Source: Bacillota bacterium (GTDB taxonomy: Bacteria; Bacillota; Clostridia; Oscillospirales; Oscillospiraceae). Taken from it: a stretch of DNA of 64,000 nucleotides. The stretch is from assembly GCA_023402075.1 (NCBI GenBank), contig JAEXCS010000043.1, positions 1-64,000 of the forward strand, written 5' to 3'. Shown here piece by piece: positions 36,360 through 45,098 of the stretch; positions within the stretch are counted from its first letter, which is position 1; every line of letters begins with the position of its first letter. A model generated the notes under the pieces. The model did not search any database and had not been told where the DNA came from. It was given only the letters and a program-made list of their open reading frames with translations. Both the position numbers and the translations under genes were made by a program.

Positions 36360-37068
36360 GCAATATACCGACAGACAAGATAATGCGAATGGGCCGCAGC
36401 CCGGGAAGCTTCCTCCACCGGCGCAAAGGATCATATCCAGGACGCTGCGAACAGGGATATACTGCGGGCAGTGGTGGAAATTTTGCAACCACTTTCACCC
36501 CCTGCCAAAGCCCGAACGAGAAGCGAGGAAGCGTCTGAGCCGTAGTAGGCGTGCGAAGCCGTGCATTTCGATTTAAGGCAGGCATCGGCGCACTTTGGAT
36601 ATACCAACCTCCCCGGTAGACATGTCCTCCCATTCTCTGTGAATCGCACAAAAATAGACGTTTTATAGACGCTCTATCATGTAATATACACCTAATCACG
36701 GTGGAAAACCGGAAGAGGTTCCATGTAAAAGCCCCGTTTTCCCGTGAAGATTTGCCGGGCCAGTTTCGAAAAGGGCCATGTGAGAAAGCGCCGTCTTGCC
36801 CGGATGGCGTCCGCCCGTTTCCGGCTGTCTTTGGCACGATTGTCCTGCTTCATGCGCGGACAGTCTTTCCTGTGTCTGTATTGTTGCAGCGAATCTGTCC
36901 GGAAAGGAGGGCAATTACGGAAAATGGAAAAGCGGACGTATCGGCGAAGCTCGGTTCTCCGCTCTGCAAAATTTCCCGTAAGCACTGCAAAATTCAACAA
37001 TCATTAGGAAAGAGAGATTTCTAGCGTTTAGAGATTTAGAGATCTTTTAGGAAAGGGAGATTTAAATA
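36360..37068 (+). other. Long leader or unassigned RNA region before the transporter
   Basis: About 700 nt downstream of a good promoter without a credible protein. Visible pairings: a hairpin GTGGT...ACCAC (about 36471-36492), GGAT/ATCC, and a closing stem CCTGCC (36511-36516) with GGCAGG (36577-36582) around a purine-rich region containing AACGAGAAGCGAGGAAGCG. Near 36661-36690 AT-rich repeats might be a second promoter. The last 60 nt repeat GAGATTTAGAGAT-like purine tracts before the transporter's GGGAG site. I could not assign it to a known RNA family. Confidence 0.4.
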
Positions 37069-38376
37069 ATGTCTATTTTATTAAATCCGGTTCTTGTCTC
37101 CGTGGTAATCCTGTGCGTTTTGTGTCTGCTGAAGCTGAACGTTCTTCTGTCCCTGATTATCTCCGCCATCGTGGGCGCCATCATGGGCGGTATTGACATT
37201 CCCACTGCTATGGGTATCCTGACCGCCGGTTTCAGCGTAAACGGCGGCACTTCTCTGGCCTACCTGCTGCTGGGCACCTTTGCCACGGCCATTGCCGCCA
37301 CGGGTCTGGCCGACATGATGTCCAAGAAGCTTTCCAAAATTATGGGAAAGAACGCAAAGTTCCTTCTGGTGGTGCTGGCCGGCGTGGCCTGCCTGTCTCA
37401 GAACTTGGTTCCCGTTCATATCGCTTTCATTCCCATCATGATTCCCCCCCTGCTGAGCCTGTTCAACGAGCTGAAGCTTGACCGTCGGGCAGCCGCCTGC
37501 TCTCTTGCTTTCGGTCTGAAGGCTCCTTATATCTCTATCCCCTTTGGCTTCGGCGCCATTTTTATGGGCATCATCGCCGACAACATGACCAAGAACGGTA
37601 TGCCCACCACCATTGGTGAAATTGCCAGATACAACTGGATTCTTGGCTTCGCCATGCTGATCGGCCTGCTTCTGGCCATCTTTGTTACATATCGCAAGCC
37701 CCGCGAGTACAAGGATCTGTCTGTGGATATGTCCGCACACGATTCTGTTTCCGATAAGTTTACCAAGGAGCACGCCATCACTCTTCTGGCCATCGTCGTG
37801 GTGGTTGCCGTTCAGATTCCCACCGAGTCTCTGGCTCTGTCCGCCCTGTGCGGCTTGATGGTCATGTTTATTTTCGGCGCCATTAAGTGGAAGAAAATTG
37901 ACGAACAGTTCGACGGCGGCCTCAGAATTATGGGTATGATCGCCTTCATCATGCTGGTCGCCGGCGGCTATGCCGACGTAATCAAGGCTACCGGCGCTGT
38001 TGATGAGCTGGTTCAGGCTGCTATCGGCGTTATGGGCGGCAACAAGCTTATCGCAGCAATTGTTATTACTCTGATTGGTCTTTTGGTCACCATGGGCATC
38101 GGCAGCTCCTTCAGCACCATTCCCGTGGTTGCGGTGCTGTATGTGCCTCTGTGCCAGCAGATGGGCTTCTCCGTGCCCGCCACCATCATCCTTATGTCCG
38201 CAGCCGCGGCTCTGGGCGATGCCGGTTCCCCCGCTTCCGACACCACCTTGGGGCCCACGGCCGGTCTGAACGCGGACGGACAGCACAACCACATCTGGGA
38301 CACTTGTGTGCCTACGTTCATTCATTACAACATTCCTCTGATGATCACGGCGATTGTTGTCTCTCAGTTTATCTGA
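37069..38376 (+). CDS. NhaC/YuiF-like Na+/H+ antiporter-family transporter, candidate histidine transporter
   Basis: 435 residues, almost wholly hydrophobic with about eleven membrane segments. The C-terminal AAALGDAGSPASDTTLGPT motif is typical of the Na+/H+ antiporter (NhaC/YuiF-like) superfamily, which also contains amino-acid permeases. Convergent with hutH 600 bp away, so histidine uptake (or histidine/urocanate exchange) is the best guess; the substrate is inference. A terminator follows. Confidence 0.8.
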   Translation: MSILLNPVLVSVVILCVLCLLKLNVLLSLIISAIVGAIMGGIDIPTAMGILTAGFSVNGGTSLAYLLLGTFATAIAATGLADMMSKKLSKIMGKNAKFLLVVLAGVACLSQNLVPVHIAFIPIMIPPLLSLFNELKLDRRAAACSLAFGLKAPYISIPFGFGAIFMGIIADNMTKNGMPTTIGEIARYNWILGFAMLIGLLLAIFVTYRKPREYKDLSVDMSAHDSVSDKFTKEHAITLLAIVVVVAVQIPTESLALSALCGLMVMFIFGAIKWKKIDEQFDGGLRIMGMIAFIMLVAGGYADVIKATGAVDELVQAAIGVMGGNKLIAAIVITLIGLLVTMGIGSSFSTIPVVAVLYVPLCQQMGFSVPATIILMSAAAALGDAGSPASDTTLGPTAGLNADGQHNHIWDTCVPTFIHYNIPLMITAIVVSQFI

Positions 38377-38396
38377 GCCACATTTAAACACAGTAT

Positions 38397-38436
38397 GAAA
38401 GGCTGCGGTCCGGCAAATGCCGGACCGCAGCCTTTC
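38397..38436 (+). terminator. Terminator after the transporter gene
   Basis: Perfect 18-bp arms (38397-38414, 38419-38436), then a T run. Confidence 0.9.
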
Positions 38437-38439
38437 ACT

Positions 38440-38935
38440 TTTTTAAGATGACCGTGTACTGTCGTCCGGAACAGACCCAGTGGTAAAACTCATGTGCAGC
38501 TTAACACCCTGCAAGATAAGAATTTCGTGTAAAAAGCAGCTTATTTGTCAAGCCCTTTTCTCACGACCCCTTTTGGGGAAAACAGTTTGCGCTGTAACCT
38601 CCGGAAATAACGCTCTAAAAAAAACCGTGAACCGGAGCAGCACAGGTTTTCGCAGTGACAAACGATTCTCTTAAGCAATGTAACACCCTTTCACCATGCG
38701 GACTGCGGAGCTGGGCAGCAAGATGCGGAATCCCGTAAATGACGGGCGCAAACAAACGGTCATTTCTCCACTGCGCCCGGTCATCGCAGGACGACTGTCC
38801 GCTCACCGCGCGGCGATTTCCAATTCCTTTTCTTCACAAAGCATCCGAAAACGGTTCCAGAACCTGCAATATGCCCAAATTCCCCTGCGAAAACCGGCTC
38901 GCAAAAACCATCCCTCTCATCTCTTTCCGGTCAAA
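38440..38935. other. 500-bp gap with no recognised gene
   Basis: Lies between two terminators of convergent units. Short frames exist in several phases but have no ribosome sites, and no promoter pair or strong structure stands out. May be decayed sequence. Confidence 0.4.
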
Positions 38936-38970
38936 AAAGCCGCCGCGCCGAAATTCGGCGCGGCGGCTTT
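38936..38970 (-). terminator. Terminator of hutH
   Basis: 17-bp arms (38936-38952, 38954-38970) followed on the minus strand by a U run. Confidence 0.88.
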
Positions 38971-38992
38971 CATTTAGTTGCTGCAAAGCAGC

Positions 38993-40561
38993 TTATTCAA
39001 AGTCGGGAACGTGCTTCTTCACGATGTCCAGCAGATCGCTGCTGCGGACCATCTTCTCCACCGCTGCGATATCCTGCCAGATTTCCCGGTCAACTTCATA
39101 GAAATCAACCTTCTCCCGCACGTGCTGATACATAGCCTCGTGTACGGGAGCCATGCCCTGACCGTGGGTGTTCAGGTTACGGCGAATGTCAATGGCCTGA
39201 CAGGCAGTCAGCAGCTCATCCGCCAAAACGGACAGTGTGTTCTGCACAATCCAACCCGCCTTGCGGGCCGCAGTAGTGCCCATTGAGACAATATCCTCCT
39301 GATTGGCGGAGGAAGGAATGGAGTCCACCGACGCAGGATGCGCCAGAACCTTATTTTCGGAAACCATGGAGGCAGCGGAATACTGCACAATCATAAAGCC
39401 GGAGTTCACGCCGGGCTTCGTGGTGAGGAACGGCGTCAGTCCATTGGACAGGGCCGCGTTCACCATGCGCTCGGTGCGGCGCTCGGAGGCGTTGGCAATC
39501 TCGCTGCATGCGATGCCCAGGGTGTCGAAGGGAATGGCCATCGGCTCACCGTGGAAGTTGCCGCCGGAGATAACCGCCTCGTCGTCAAGGAACAGCAGAG
39601 GGTTGTCGGTAACAGCGTTCAACTCAATCTCCACCTTGGCGCGCACATACTCCAGCGCATCGCGGATAGCGCCGTGAAGCTGGGGGATGCAGCGCAGGGC
39701 ATAAGCGTCCTGCACGCGATCCTTCTGGCAGTTATCCAAAATCTCGGAATCAGCCAAAAGCTTACGCATATTGGAAGCCACCATAATCTGGCCCTTCTGG
39801 CCGCGGGCGGCGTGAATGCGTGCGTCAAAGGCGTTGCGCAGGCCGGTGAGGGCCTCGAAATCCAAAGAACTGATGGCGTCGGCCAGCTGGGCGGCGCAAA
39901 TGGTGTCAAACAGCGCCAGAGAGCCGACAGAGGTCATGGCGCAGGTGCCGTTGGTCATGCCAAGGCCCTCTTTGCACACCAGTGTCTCCAGTGTCTGGAT
40001 GCCGGCCTTGGCCATGGCCTCGGCACCGGTGAGCTTTTCACCCTTATAATTGGCCATACCCTTGCCCAGCAGGGGCAGCGTCATGTGGGCCAGAGGCGCC
40101 AGATCGCCGGAAGAACCAAGAGAGCCCTTCTGGGGAACCACGGGGGTAACACCGGCGTTCAGCATAGCCAGCATCATCTCCACCAGAATGGGGCGAATGC
40201 CGGACACGCCCACGCACAGCGCGTTTGCCCGCAGCAGCAGCATTCCGCGCACCACCTCGTCGGTGTAGGGATCGCCGGTGCCAGTGCAGTGGCTGAGAAT
40301 CAGATTGGTGGACAGCTCGTTGCTCATCTCCTCGGGCACGGCCACCTTCTGGAAATCTCCAAAGCCGGTGGTGATGCCGTATGCAACGCGGTTCTCCGCC
40401 ACAATTTTTTCCGCCAGCGCGCGGGACTTCTGCATGGCCTCCAGCGCAGAAGCGGCCAGCTCCACCGTCGCGCCATAACGGGCGACAGCCACAAAGGACT
40501 CCAGCGTCAGGCCGTGTCCGTCAACGACGACATGCTTTATTTCAGAAGGCTTCATAATCAT
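38993..40561 (-). CDS. hutH: Histidine ammonia-lyase with an unusual MIO triad
   Basis: 522 residues, the family's usual length. Deaminates L-histidine to urocanate, the first step of histidine breakdown. Recognisable motifs: YGITTGFGDF at 61-70, KGSLGSSGDLAPLAH at 145-159 and QEDIVSMG near the C-terminus. The electrophilic MIO cofactor normally forms from Ala-Ser-Gly; here the triad reads Ser150-Ser151-Gly152 (TCT TCC GGC). The catalytic Ser and Gly remain, so activity is plausible. Start after GAGGTAACG. Neighbours: a convergent transporter and a divergent YerC/HisR-type regulator. No hutU/I/G in the window. Confidence 0.92.
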   Translation of the reverse strand: MIMKPSEIKHVVVDGHGLTLESFVAVARYGATVELAASALEAMQKSRALAEKIVAENRVAYGITTGFGDFQKVAVPEEMSNELSTNLILSHCTGTGDPYTDEVVRGMLLLRANALCVGVSGIRPILVEMMLAMLNAGVTPVVPQKGSLGSSGDLAPLAHMTLPLLGKGMANYKGEKLTGAEAMAKAGIQTLETLVCKEGLGMTNGTCAMTSVGSLALFDTICAAQLADAISSLDFEALTGLRNAFDARIHAARGQKGQIMVASNMRKLLADSEILDNCQKDRVQDAYALRCIPQLHGAIRDALEYVRAKVEIELNAVTDNPLLFLDDEAVISGGNFHGEPMAIPFDTLGIACSEIANASERRTERMVNAALSNGLTPFLTTKPGVNSGFMIVQYSAASMVSENKVLAHPASVDSIPSSANQEDIVSMGTTAARKAGWIVQNTLSVLADELLTACQAIDIRRNLNTHGQGMAPVHEAMYQHVREKVDFYEVDREIWQDIAAVEKMVRSSDLLDIVKKHVPDFE

Positions 40562-40710
40562 TTTAATCGTTACCTCGCTTCAAATTTTTGCCCTGCAATA
40601 TCAGCTTTTTAAAATGCGACCGCCCTCGCGGGCACAGCCGGAAAGAGATGCGCCATAATCGGCATTTACAGGTTCTGTGAGATGTGAGAAATGGTTTTGA
40701 TGATTCGGGT

Positions 40711-40772
40711 CAGGCGCGTTTCCGGCGCGAGTGCGCCGGAAACGCTGTTCACCCTGCCCAGGGGTGAGCCTG
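40711..40772 (-). promoter_or_regulatory. Three-way-junction leader structure of hutH
   Basis: An outer stem CAGGC (40711-40715)/GCCTG (40768-40772) encloses two hairpins: a perfect 13-bp stem (40716-40728 with 40733-40745) and CACCC/GGGTG (40750-40766). It lies between the hutH promoter and start codon, so it is in the mRNA leader. Could be a riboswitch-like or attenuator element; no known family recognised. Confidence 0.45.
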
Positions 40773-40826
40773 CCGCAATCCTGTCTGTATTGTGCGCTTG
40801 TCGATTTAACGTTCTTGCACAAACAC

Positions 40827-40855
40827 ATACTATCATTATTTTTGTACGAAATCAA
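40827..40855 (-). promoter_or_regulatory. Promoter of hutH
   Basis: Minus strand TTGATT (40850-40855), 17-bp spacer, TAGTAT (40827-40832), giving a leader of about 260 nt. Confidence 0.6.
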
Positions 40856-40889
40856 CATTTATTTTTAAAAATTAACATAGTTTTTTGTC

Positions 40890-40945
40890 TATTATCACGG
40901 TGTATCGGTAGCGTATTAGCGCGATATACGAATAGTGTATTATCA
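40890..40945. promoter_or_regulatory. Operator-like repeats between hutH and the YerC/HisR gene
   Basis: Two direct TATTATCA boxes (40890-40897, 40938-40945) flank an imperfect dyad with CGTAT and ATACG arms around a GCGC centre. Lying upstream of both divergent promoters, they are candidate binding sites for the adjacent TrpR-type regulator. Confidence 0.4.
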
Positions 40946-41013
40946 TGTGGGAATTTTAGCTTAAAATGCCTGCCGATGTTTGGAAAAATTGCCGTACCGC
41001 AGGGGAAAGTAGA

Positions 41014-41042
41014 TTGACAGTCACTGAAAAGTCTGTTATTCT
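41014..41042 (+). promoter_or_regulatory. Promoter of the YerC/HisR-type gene
   Basis: TTGACA (41014-41019), 17-bp spacer, TATTCT (41037-41042). Confidence 0.65.
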
Positions 41043-41133
41043 TTGCCATAGGACACCCTGTTACCGTATGAAAGCAATCCTGCCGCCGGAGCCGGCGCAC
41101 GGCGGCGCCTGATTTTGAAAGTGGGGCTGCAAG

Positions 41134-41451
41134 ATGTATGAAAGCAGAATGAAATCGGAAATGGTGGACCATCTGTATCAGGCAATTCTCTCTTTGAAAG
41201 ACGAAGAAGACTGCTACCGCTTTTTTGATGATTTGTGTACCGTCGGAGAGATTCAGGTCATGGCCCAGAGATGGATGGTGGCCCGGATGCTTCAGGACGG
41301 AGAAACCTTTAATGCCATCAACGAAAAAACCGGTGTTTCTTCCGCCACCATCACCCGCGTGCGGAAATGTCTGGTCTACGGCGCGGAAGGCTATGCCCGG
41401 GTAATTGACCGGCTGGCTGAACCTGAAGCACCCAAAAAGAAAAAGGGATAA
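41134..41451 (+). CDS. yerC: TrpR-family YerC/YecD-type regulator
   Basis: 105 residues, almost entirely the TrpR-like helical domain, with helix-turn-helix TFNAINEKTGVSSATITRVRKCL. YerC-type proteins of Firmicutes have been proposed as histidine-responsive repressors (HisR); the divergent hutH fits that reading. The stop is followed by a strong terminator, so it is a single-gene unit. The start ATG has only a weak site (GTGGGGCTGCAAG upstream). Confidence 0.85.
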   Translation: MYESRMKSEMVDHLYQAILSLKDEEDCYRFFDDLCTVGEIQVMAQRWMVARMLQDGETFNAINEKTGVSSATITRVRKCLVYGAEGYARVIDRLAEPEAPKKKKG

Positions 41452-41468
41452 TTTTTTTCCTACACATT

Positions 41469-41507
41469 AAAATCCCCGGCGGCGCAAGTTGCGCCGCCGG
41501 GGATTTT
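41469..41507. terminator. Bidirectional terminator
   Basis: Long near-perfect palindrome with A run before and T run after, between the convergent yerC and the Cys-rich gene. Confidence 0.9.
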
Positions 41508-41550
41508 TAAAGTTTTCTTTATTTGACGATACTTCACGCCAAACCTCAGA

Positions 41551-41958
41551 TTAATCCTCAGACGCACCCTGAATGTCCAGCAGCTCCAGGGCGTGCTGCC
41601 CCGCAGCGGTGAGCGCCATGCTGCCCTTATGGGCAAACCCCTCGTAGGCCGTGTAGTCAAAATTTGTGAGGGGCAGATCGTAGTCCAGCCGGACCAGCCT
41701 CTTTTGCGCCAAGGATGTGATAATCTGCCCATACTCCGCAGGGGTGTATCTTGCACCCTCCAGATAAATCGGCTCCTCGGCCCCTTCCCTGCGGGCAATG
41801 GGAAGGAATGGTGTCTGGGCCAAATCCCGCAGCAGCTCCAGCTCTCCCTCGCCCATCCATACGCTGGCTCTCGCGCTGCAACCGCTGCATCCCTCGCAGC
41901 CGCCTGCGCCGCAGGCTCCTCCACCGCATGAGCCGCAGTGACTCTGTTCGTTGTTCAT
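41551..41958 (-). CDS. Small protein with a Cys/Gly-rich N-terminus
   Basis: 135 residues. Residues 6-30 hold seven Cys among Gly (CGSCGGGACGAGG, CEGCSGC), a likely metal- or redox-active tail. The rest looks like a winged-helix or small helical domain (YTPAEYGQIITSLAQKRLVRLDYD). Start chosen at 41958, 8 nt after GGAG. It ends near a terminator and follows cca by 34 nt on the same strand, so it is probably cotranscribed. Not recognised. Confidence 0.65.
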   Translation of the reverse strand: MNNEQSHCGSCGGGACGAGGCEGCSGCSARASVWMGEGELELLRDLAQTPFLPIARREGAEEPIYLEGARYTPAEYGQIITSLAQKRLVRLDYDLPLTNFDYTAYEGFAHKGSMALTAAGQHALELLDIQGASED

Positions 41959-41992
41959 ATGCCCATCTCCAATCATATTTGAAAGTTTTGTA

Positions 41993-43324
41993 TTATTTAC
42001 TGTTCTGCCCGGTCACCCGGTTCTGTGCCGCACGCAGCAGTACGGAGCGCTGATTGGGAAGGTCCCCATCCACCACGGCGGATAAAAGTTCCTCCAGCGC
42101 CGCGCCGATTTCCGGGCCGTGAAGTCCCAGCCCAATCATATCCCGTCCGTTTACCGCCAATTGCTTCAGCGATACGCATTCGTCCCGGGCCAGCAGATCG
42201 TCCATCATCCTTTGTATCTGCTCCACATCCCGCAGTCGGGTGTGGTACGCAGGGGCCTGCCCCAGATTGTCCGCCCGCTTCACCTCGGTCAGCTCCCGCA
42301 GGCGCTCCGCCCCCAGCTTCCGCAGCGCACGGCGGATACTTTTCTCCGTCCGGGGAATTTCCCTGTCGTGCCACAGCACCAGTGTATTCACAGCTTCCCG
42401 GGTGGCGTTGTCAAATTTCAGGCGGCGTAAAATCACGTCCGTCATCTCCGCGCTCACCGCTGGATGCCCGTAAAAATGCCCGCCCCGCTCATCCCGGGTG
42501 TAGCAGCGGGGCTTTGCCACGTCGTGAAGCAGCACCGCCCAGCGCAGCACCGGCTGGGCCGGAACCTCGCTGAGGGCATGAAGCGTGTGTTCCCATACGT
42601 CGTAACAGTGATAGCGGCTGTGCTGGTCGAAGCCCACCATGGGTAAAAGCTCCGGTACCACCACCCCCACCACCTCGGGGAATTCCCGCAGAACCTCCAC
42701 CGCGGAGGGACCGCACAGAAGCTTTGTCAGCTCAACCTGTATCCGCTCCGCCGCCACTCCGCAAAGCAGCTTCCTGCACGCACGCAGTCCCTGTGCCGTC
42801 TCCGCTTCCACAGAAAAGCCCAGCACCGCCGCCAGCCGCAGGCAGCGCAGAATGCGCAGCGCGTCCTCTTGAAACCGCTCCTCGGGTATTCCCACGCAGC
42901 GCAGAAGCTTATTCCTTAAATCCTCTTGCCCGCCAAAGGGGTCCGTCAGCATTTCCCGCAGATCCACCGCCATGGCATTCACCGTGAAATCCCGGCGGCT
43001 CAAATCCTCCCGCAGGGATTGGGTAAACGCCACCGAATCCGGGCGGCGTCCGTCGGTATACCTTCCGTCGGTGCGAAAGGTGGTCACCTCCACGGAAAGC
43101 TCGCCCTCCCGAACGGTCACTGTGCCGTGGCGCAGCCCGGTGGGCGCGGTATGACCCGAAAACAGCGCCATTGTCTCCTCCGGCAAGGCTGATGTGGCCA
43201 CATCCCAGTCCCCCGGCTCCCGGTCCAGCAGGGAATCCCGCACGCAGCCCCCCACACAGTGGGCCGCGTGGCCATGCTTTTCCAGCGTCTTCAATATGTT
43301 TTTCACCGGCTCCGGGATGTTCAC
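41993..43324 (-). CDS. cca: CCA tRNA nucleotidyltransferase
   Basis: 443 residues. Class II nucleotidyltransferase head with HCVGGCVRDSLLDREPGDWDVATSA (metal-binding DxD), followed by the tRNA-binding region and an HD domain (VLLHDVAKPRCY). Adds or repairs the CCA end of tRNAs, including the tmRNA in this window. GTG start at 43324 with AAGGTGAG just upstream. Confidence 0.93.
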   Translation of the reverse strand: MNIPEPVKNILKTLEKHGHAAHCVGGCVRDSLLDREPGDWDVATSALPEETMALFSGHTAPTGLRHGTVTVREGELSVEVTTFRTDGRYTDGRRPDSVAFTQSLREDLSRRDFTVNAMAVDLREMLTDPFGGQEDLRNKLLRCVGIPEERFQEDALRILRCLRLAAVLGFSVEAETAQGLRACRKLLCGVAAERIQVELTKLLCGPSAVEVLREFPEVVGVVVPELLPMVGFDQHSRYHCYDVWEHTLHALSEVPAQPVLRWAVLLHDVAKPRCYTRDERGGHFYGHPAVSAEMTDVILRRLKFDNATREAVNTLVLWHDREIPRTEKSIRRALRKLGAERLRELTEVKRADNLGQAPAYHTRLRDVEQIQRMMDDLLARDECVSLKQLAVNGRDMIGLGLHGPEIGAALEELLSAVVDGDLPNQRSVLLRAAQNRVTGQNSK

Positions 43325-43575
43325 CTGCTCACCTTACTTTCTCTTTTTAAATCAGTGGACCAAAGCCGCCCGGCCTAGCGGGCCGCGCCGTTTCGGTTGC
43401 ATTTTCCACTCTCGCATAGTATAATACCTTTTCTGAGAAGGACAGTCAATCGCTCCGGCCCGCATGCAAAAAATTTGCCGGGGCGCTATAATTTCCGGCG
43501 CCGCAGTTATAATACAATATCATACAATAAACAGCGGCCTATTTGCAAGTCATTGCAGGAGAAGGAGCAACTATT

Positions 43576-44955
43576 ATGATGAATAATCCAAAGCCCATCA
43601 GCGCTTACATGGTTCCCGGCAAGCAGGTTCATCTGGTGGGGATCGGGGGCGTATCCATGGCTCCGCTGGCGGAAATCCTGCTGGGGATGGGGCTTGCGGT
43701 CCACGGCTCCGACATCCACGAAAGCGAGGCGGTGGCCCATCTGCGGTCGGCGGGCATCCATGTGGACATCGGCCACAGCGCGGAAAATTTGGGAGAGTGC
43801 GACTTTGTCATCCGCACCGCCGCCGTCCACGACAATAACCCGGAAATTTCCGGCGCAGTGACCCGGGGCATTCCCGTGTACGAGCGGGCGCAGGCGCTGG
43901 GCTCCATTATGCGCCGCTATCCCAACGCCCTGTGCATCTCCGGCACACACGGAAAAACCACCACCACCTCCATGTGTACCCACATCTTCATGGCGGCGGA
44001 GGCAGACCCCACCGTGATGATCGGCGGAACGCTGCCCCTGCTCCACTCCGCTTACCGGGTGGGCAATGGGGACACCATGATTCTGGAGTCCTGCGAGTAT
44101 TGTAACTCGTTCCTCTCCTTCTACCCCACCGTGGCGGTGATTCTCAACGTGGAGGAGGATCATCTGGACTTTTTCAAGGATTTGGAGGACATTGAGCGCT
44201 CCTTCCGCCGGTTTGCCCAACTGGTTCCCGACGGGGGACGGGTGGTTGCCAACGCGGACAACGACGGCGCCATGGCAGCCCTGAAAAACCTGGGCCGCCC
44301 GGTGTTTACCTTTGGGCTGGAGCGCACTGCCCACTGCACTGCCGAACACCTTCGTGAAGAGGGTGGAAAGCAGCTTTTTGATGTGACAGTATACGGCAAG
44401 CACTATGCCAGCGTGTCCCTGCCCGTCCATGGCATGCACAACGTGTCCAACGCGCTGGCGGCGGCTTCTGCGGCTTATGTGCTGGGCCTGCCCGGCTCCG
44501 CCGTGGAGCAGGGCCTTGCGGACTTCACCGGAGCCGGCCGGCGCTTTGAGCGCAAGGGCGTGTTCAACGGCGCAGACGTTTACGATGATTACGCCCACCA
44601 TCCCGACGAGCTTCACGCTCTTTTGGCCATGGCAAAGGACTTGCCCTACCAGCGGGTAATTCTGGCCTTCCAGCCCCATACCTATTCCCGCACCGCCAAG
44701 CTGTTCGACCGTTTTGTGGAGGAGCTGAAGCTTGCGGACGCGGCGATTGTTGCCGAGATTTACGCCGCCCGGGAAACCAACACCATGGGCATCAGCTCGG
44801 GTGACCTGTGCAAAAAGGTCCCCGGCTCCGTCTATTGCTCCAATCTGGAGCAGGTGACCGACCGGCTTCGTGCCATCGCCCGACCGGGGGATTTGATTCT
44901 GACCGTGGGCGCAGGAGACATCTACCGTGCAGGAGAAGCTTTGCTGAAGGAATAA
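43576..44955 (+). CDS. murC: UDP-N-acetylmuramate--L-alanine ligase
   Basis: 459 residues, full length. VHLVGIGGVSMAPLAEILLG (Rossmann start), ATP loop SGTHGKTTTTSM (near 127) and YDDYAHHPDE near the C-terminal domain. Adds the first peptide residue in peptidoglycan synthesis. Start at 43576 follows AAGGAG with 8 nt spacing. Single gene with its own terminator; TATAAT boxes at about 43487 and 43506 may be its promoter. Confidence 0.95.
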   Translation: MMNNPKPISAYMVPGKQVHLVGIGGVSMAPLAEILLGMGLAVHGSDIHESEAVAHLRSAGIHVDIGHSAENLGECDFVIRTAAVHDNNPEISGAVTRGIPVYERAQALGSIMRRYPNALCISGTHGKTTTTSMCTHIFMAAEADPTVMIGGTLPLLHSAYRVGNGDTMILESCEYCNSFLSFYPTVAVILNVEEDHLDFFKDLEDIERSFRRFAQLVPDGGRVVANADNDGAMAALKNLGRPVFTFGLERTAHCTAEHLREEGGKQLFDVTVYGKHYASVSLPVHGMHNVSNALAAASAAYVLGLPGSAVEQGLADFTGAGRRFERKGVFNGADVYDDYAHHPDELHALLAMAKDLPYQRVILAFQPHTYSRTAKLFDRFVEELKLADAAIVAEIYAARETNTMGISSGDLCKKVPGSVYCSNLEQVTDRLRAIARPGDLILTVGAGDIYRAGEALLKE

Positions 44956-44972
44956 GCAGTTGAAAATACAAC

Positions 44973-45003
44973 AGTCCCCGGGGAAGGTGTTTCCCCGGGG
45001 ACT
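44973..45003 (+). terminator. Terminator of murC
   Basis: Perfect 13-bp arms (44973-44985, 44991-45003), then TTCTC; also downstream of the convergent Sfp-type gene. Confidence 0.75.
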
Positions 45004-45098
45004 TCTCCCGCACCGCACCCGGGCGATGCGCTTTTTGCGAAAATCCGCGTTTCAAGGCGCTGTCTCTTTAAGCAGACGGCTGCAACAAGTTTTAAGGG

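Noticed and set aside
36337..36837. 166-codon minus-strand frame in the long gap before the transporter
   Set aside because: No ribosome site, odd composition, no family resemblance, and overlapped by other frames of similar length; the region looks like RNA or decayed sequence.
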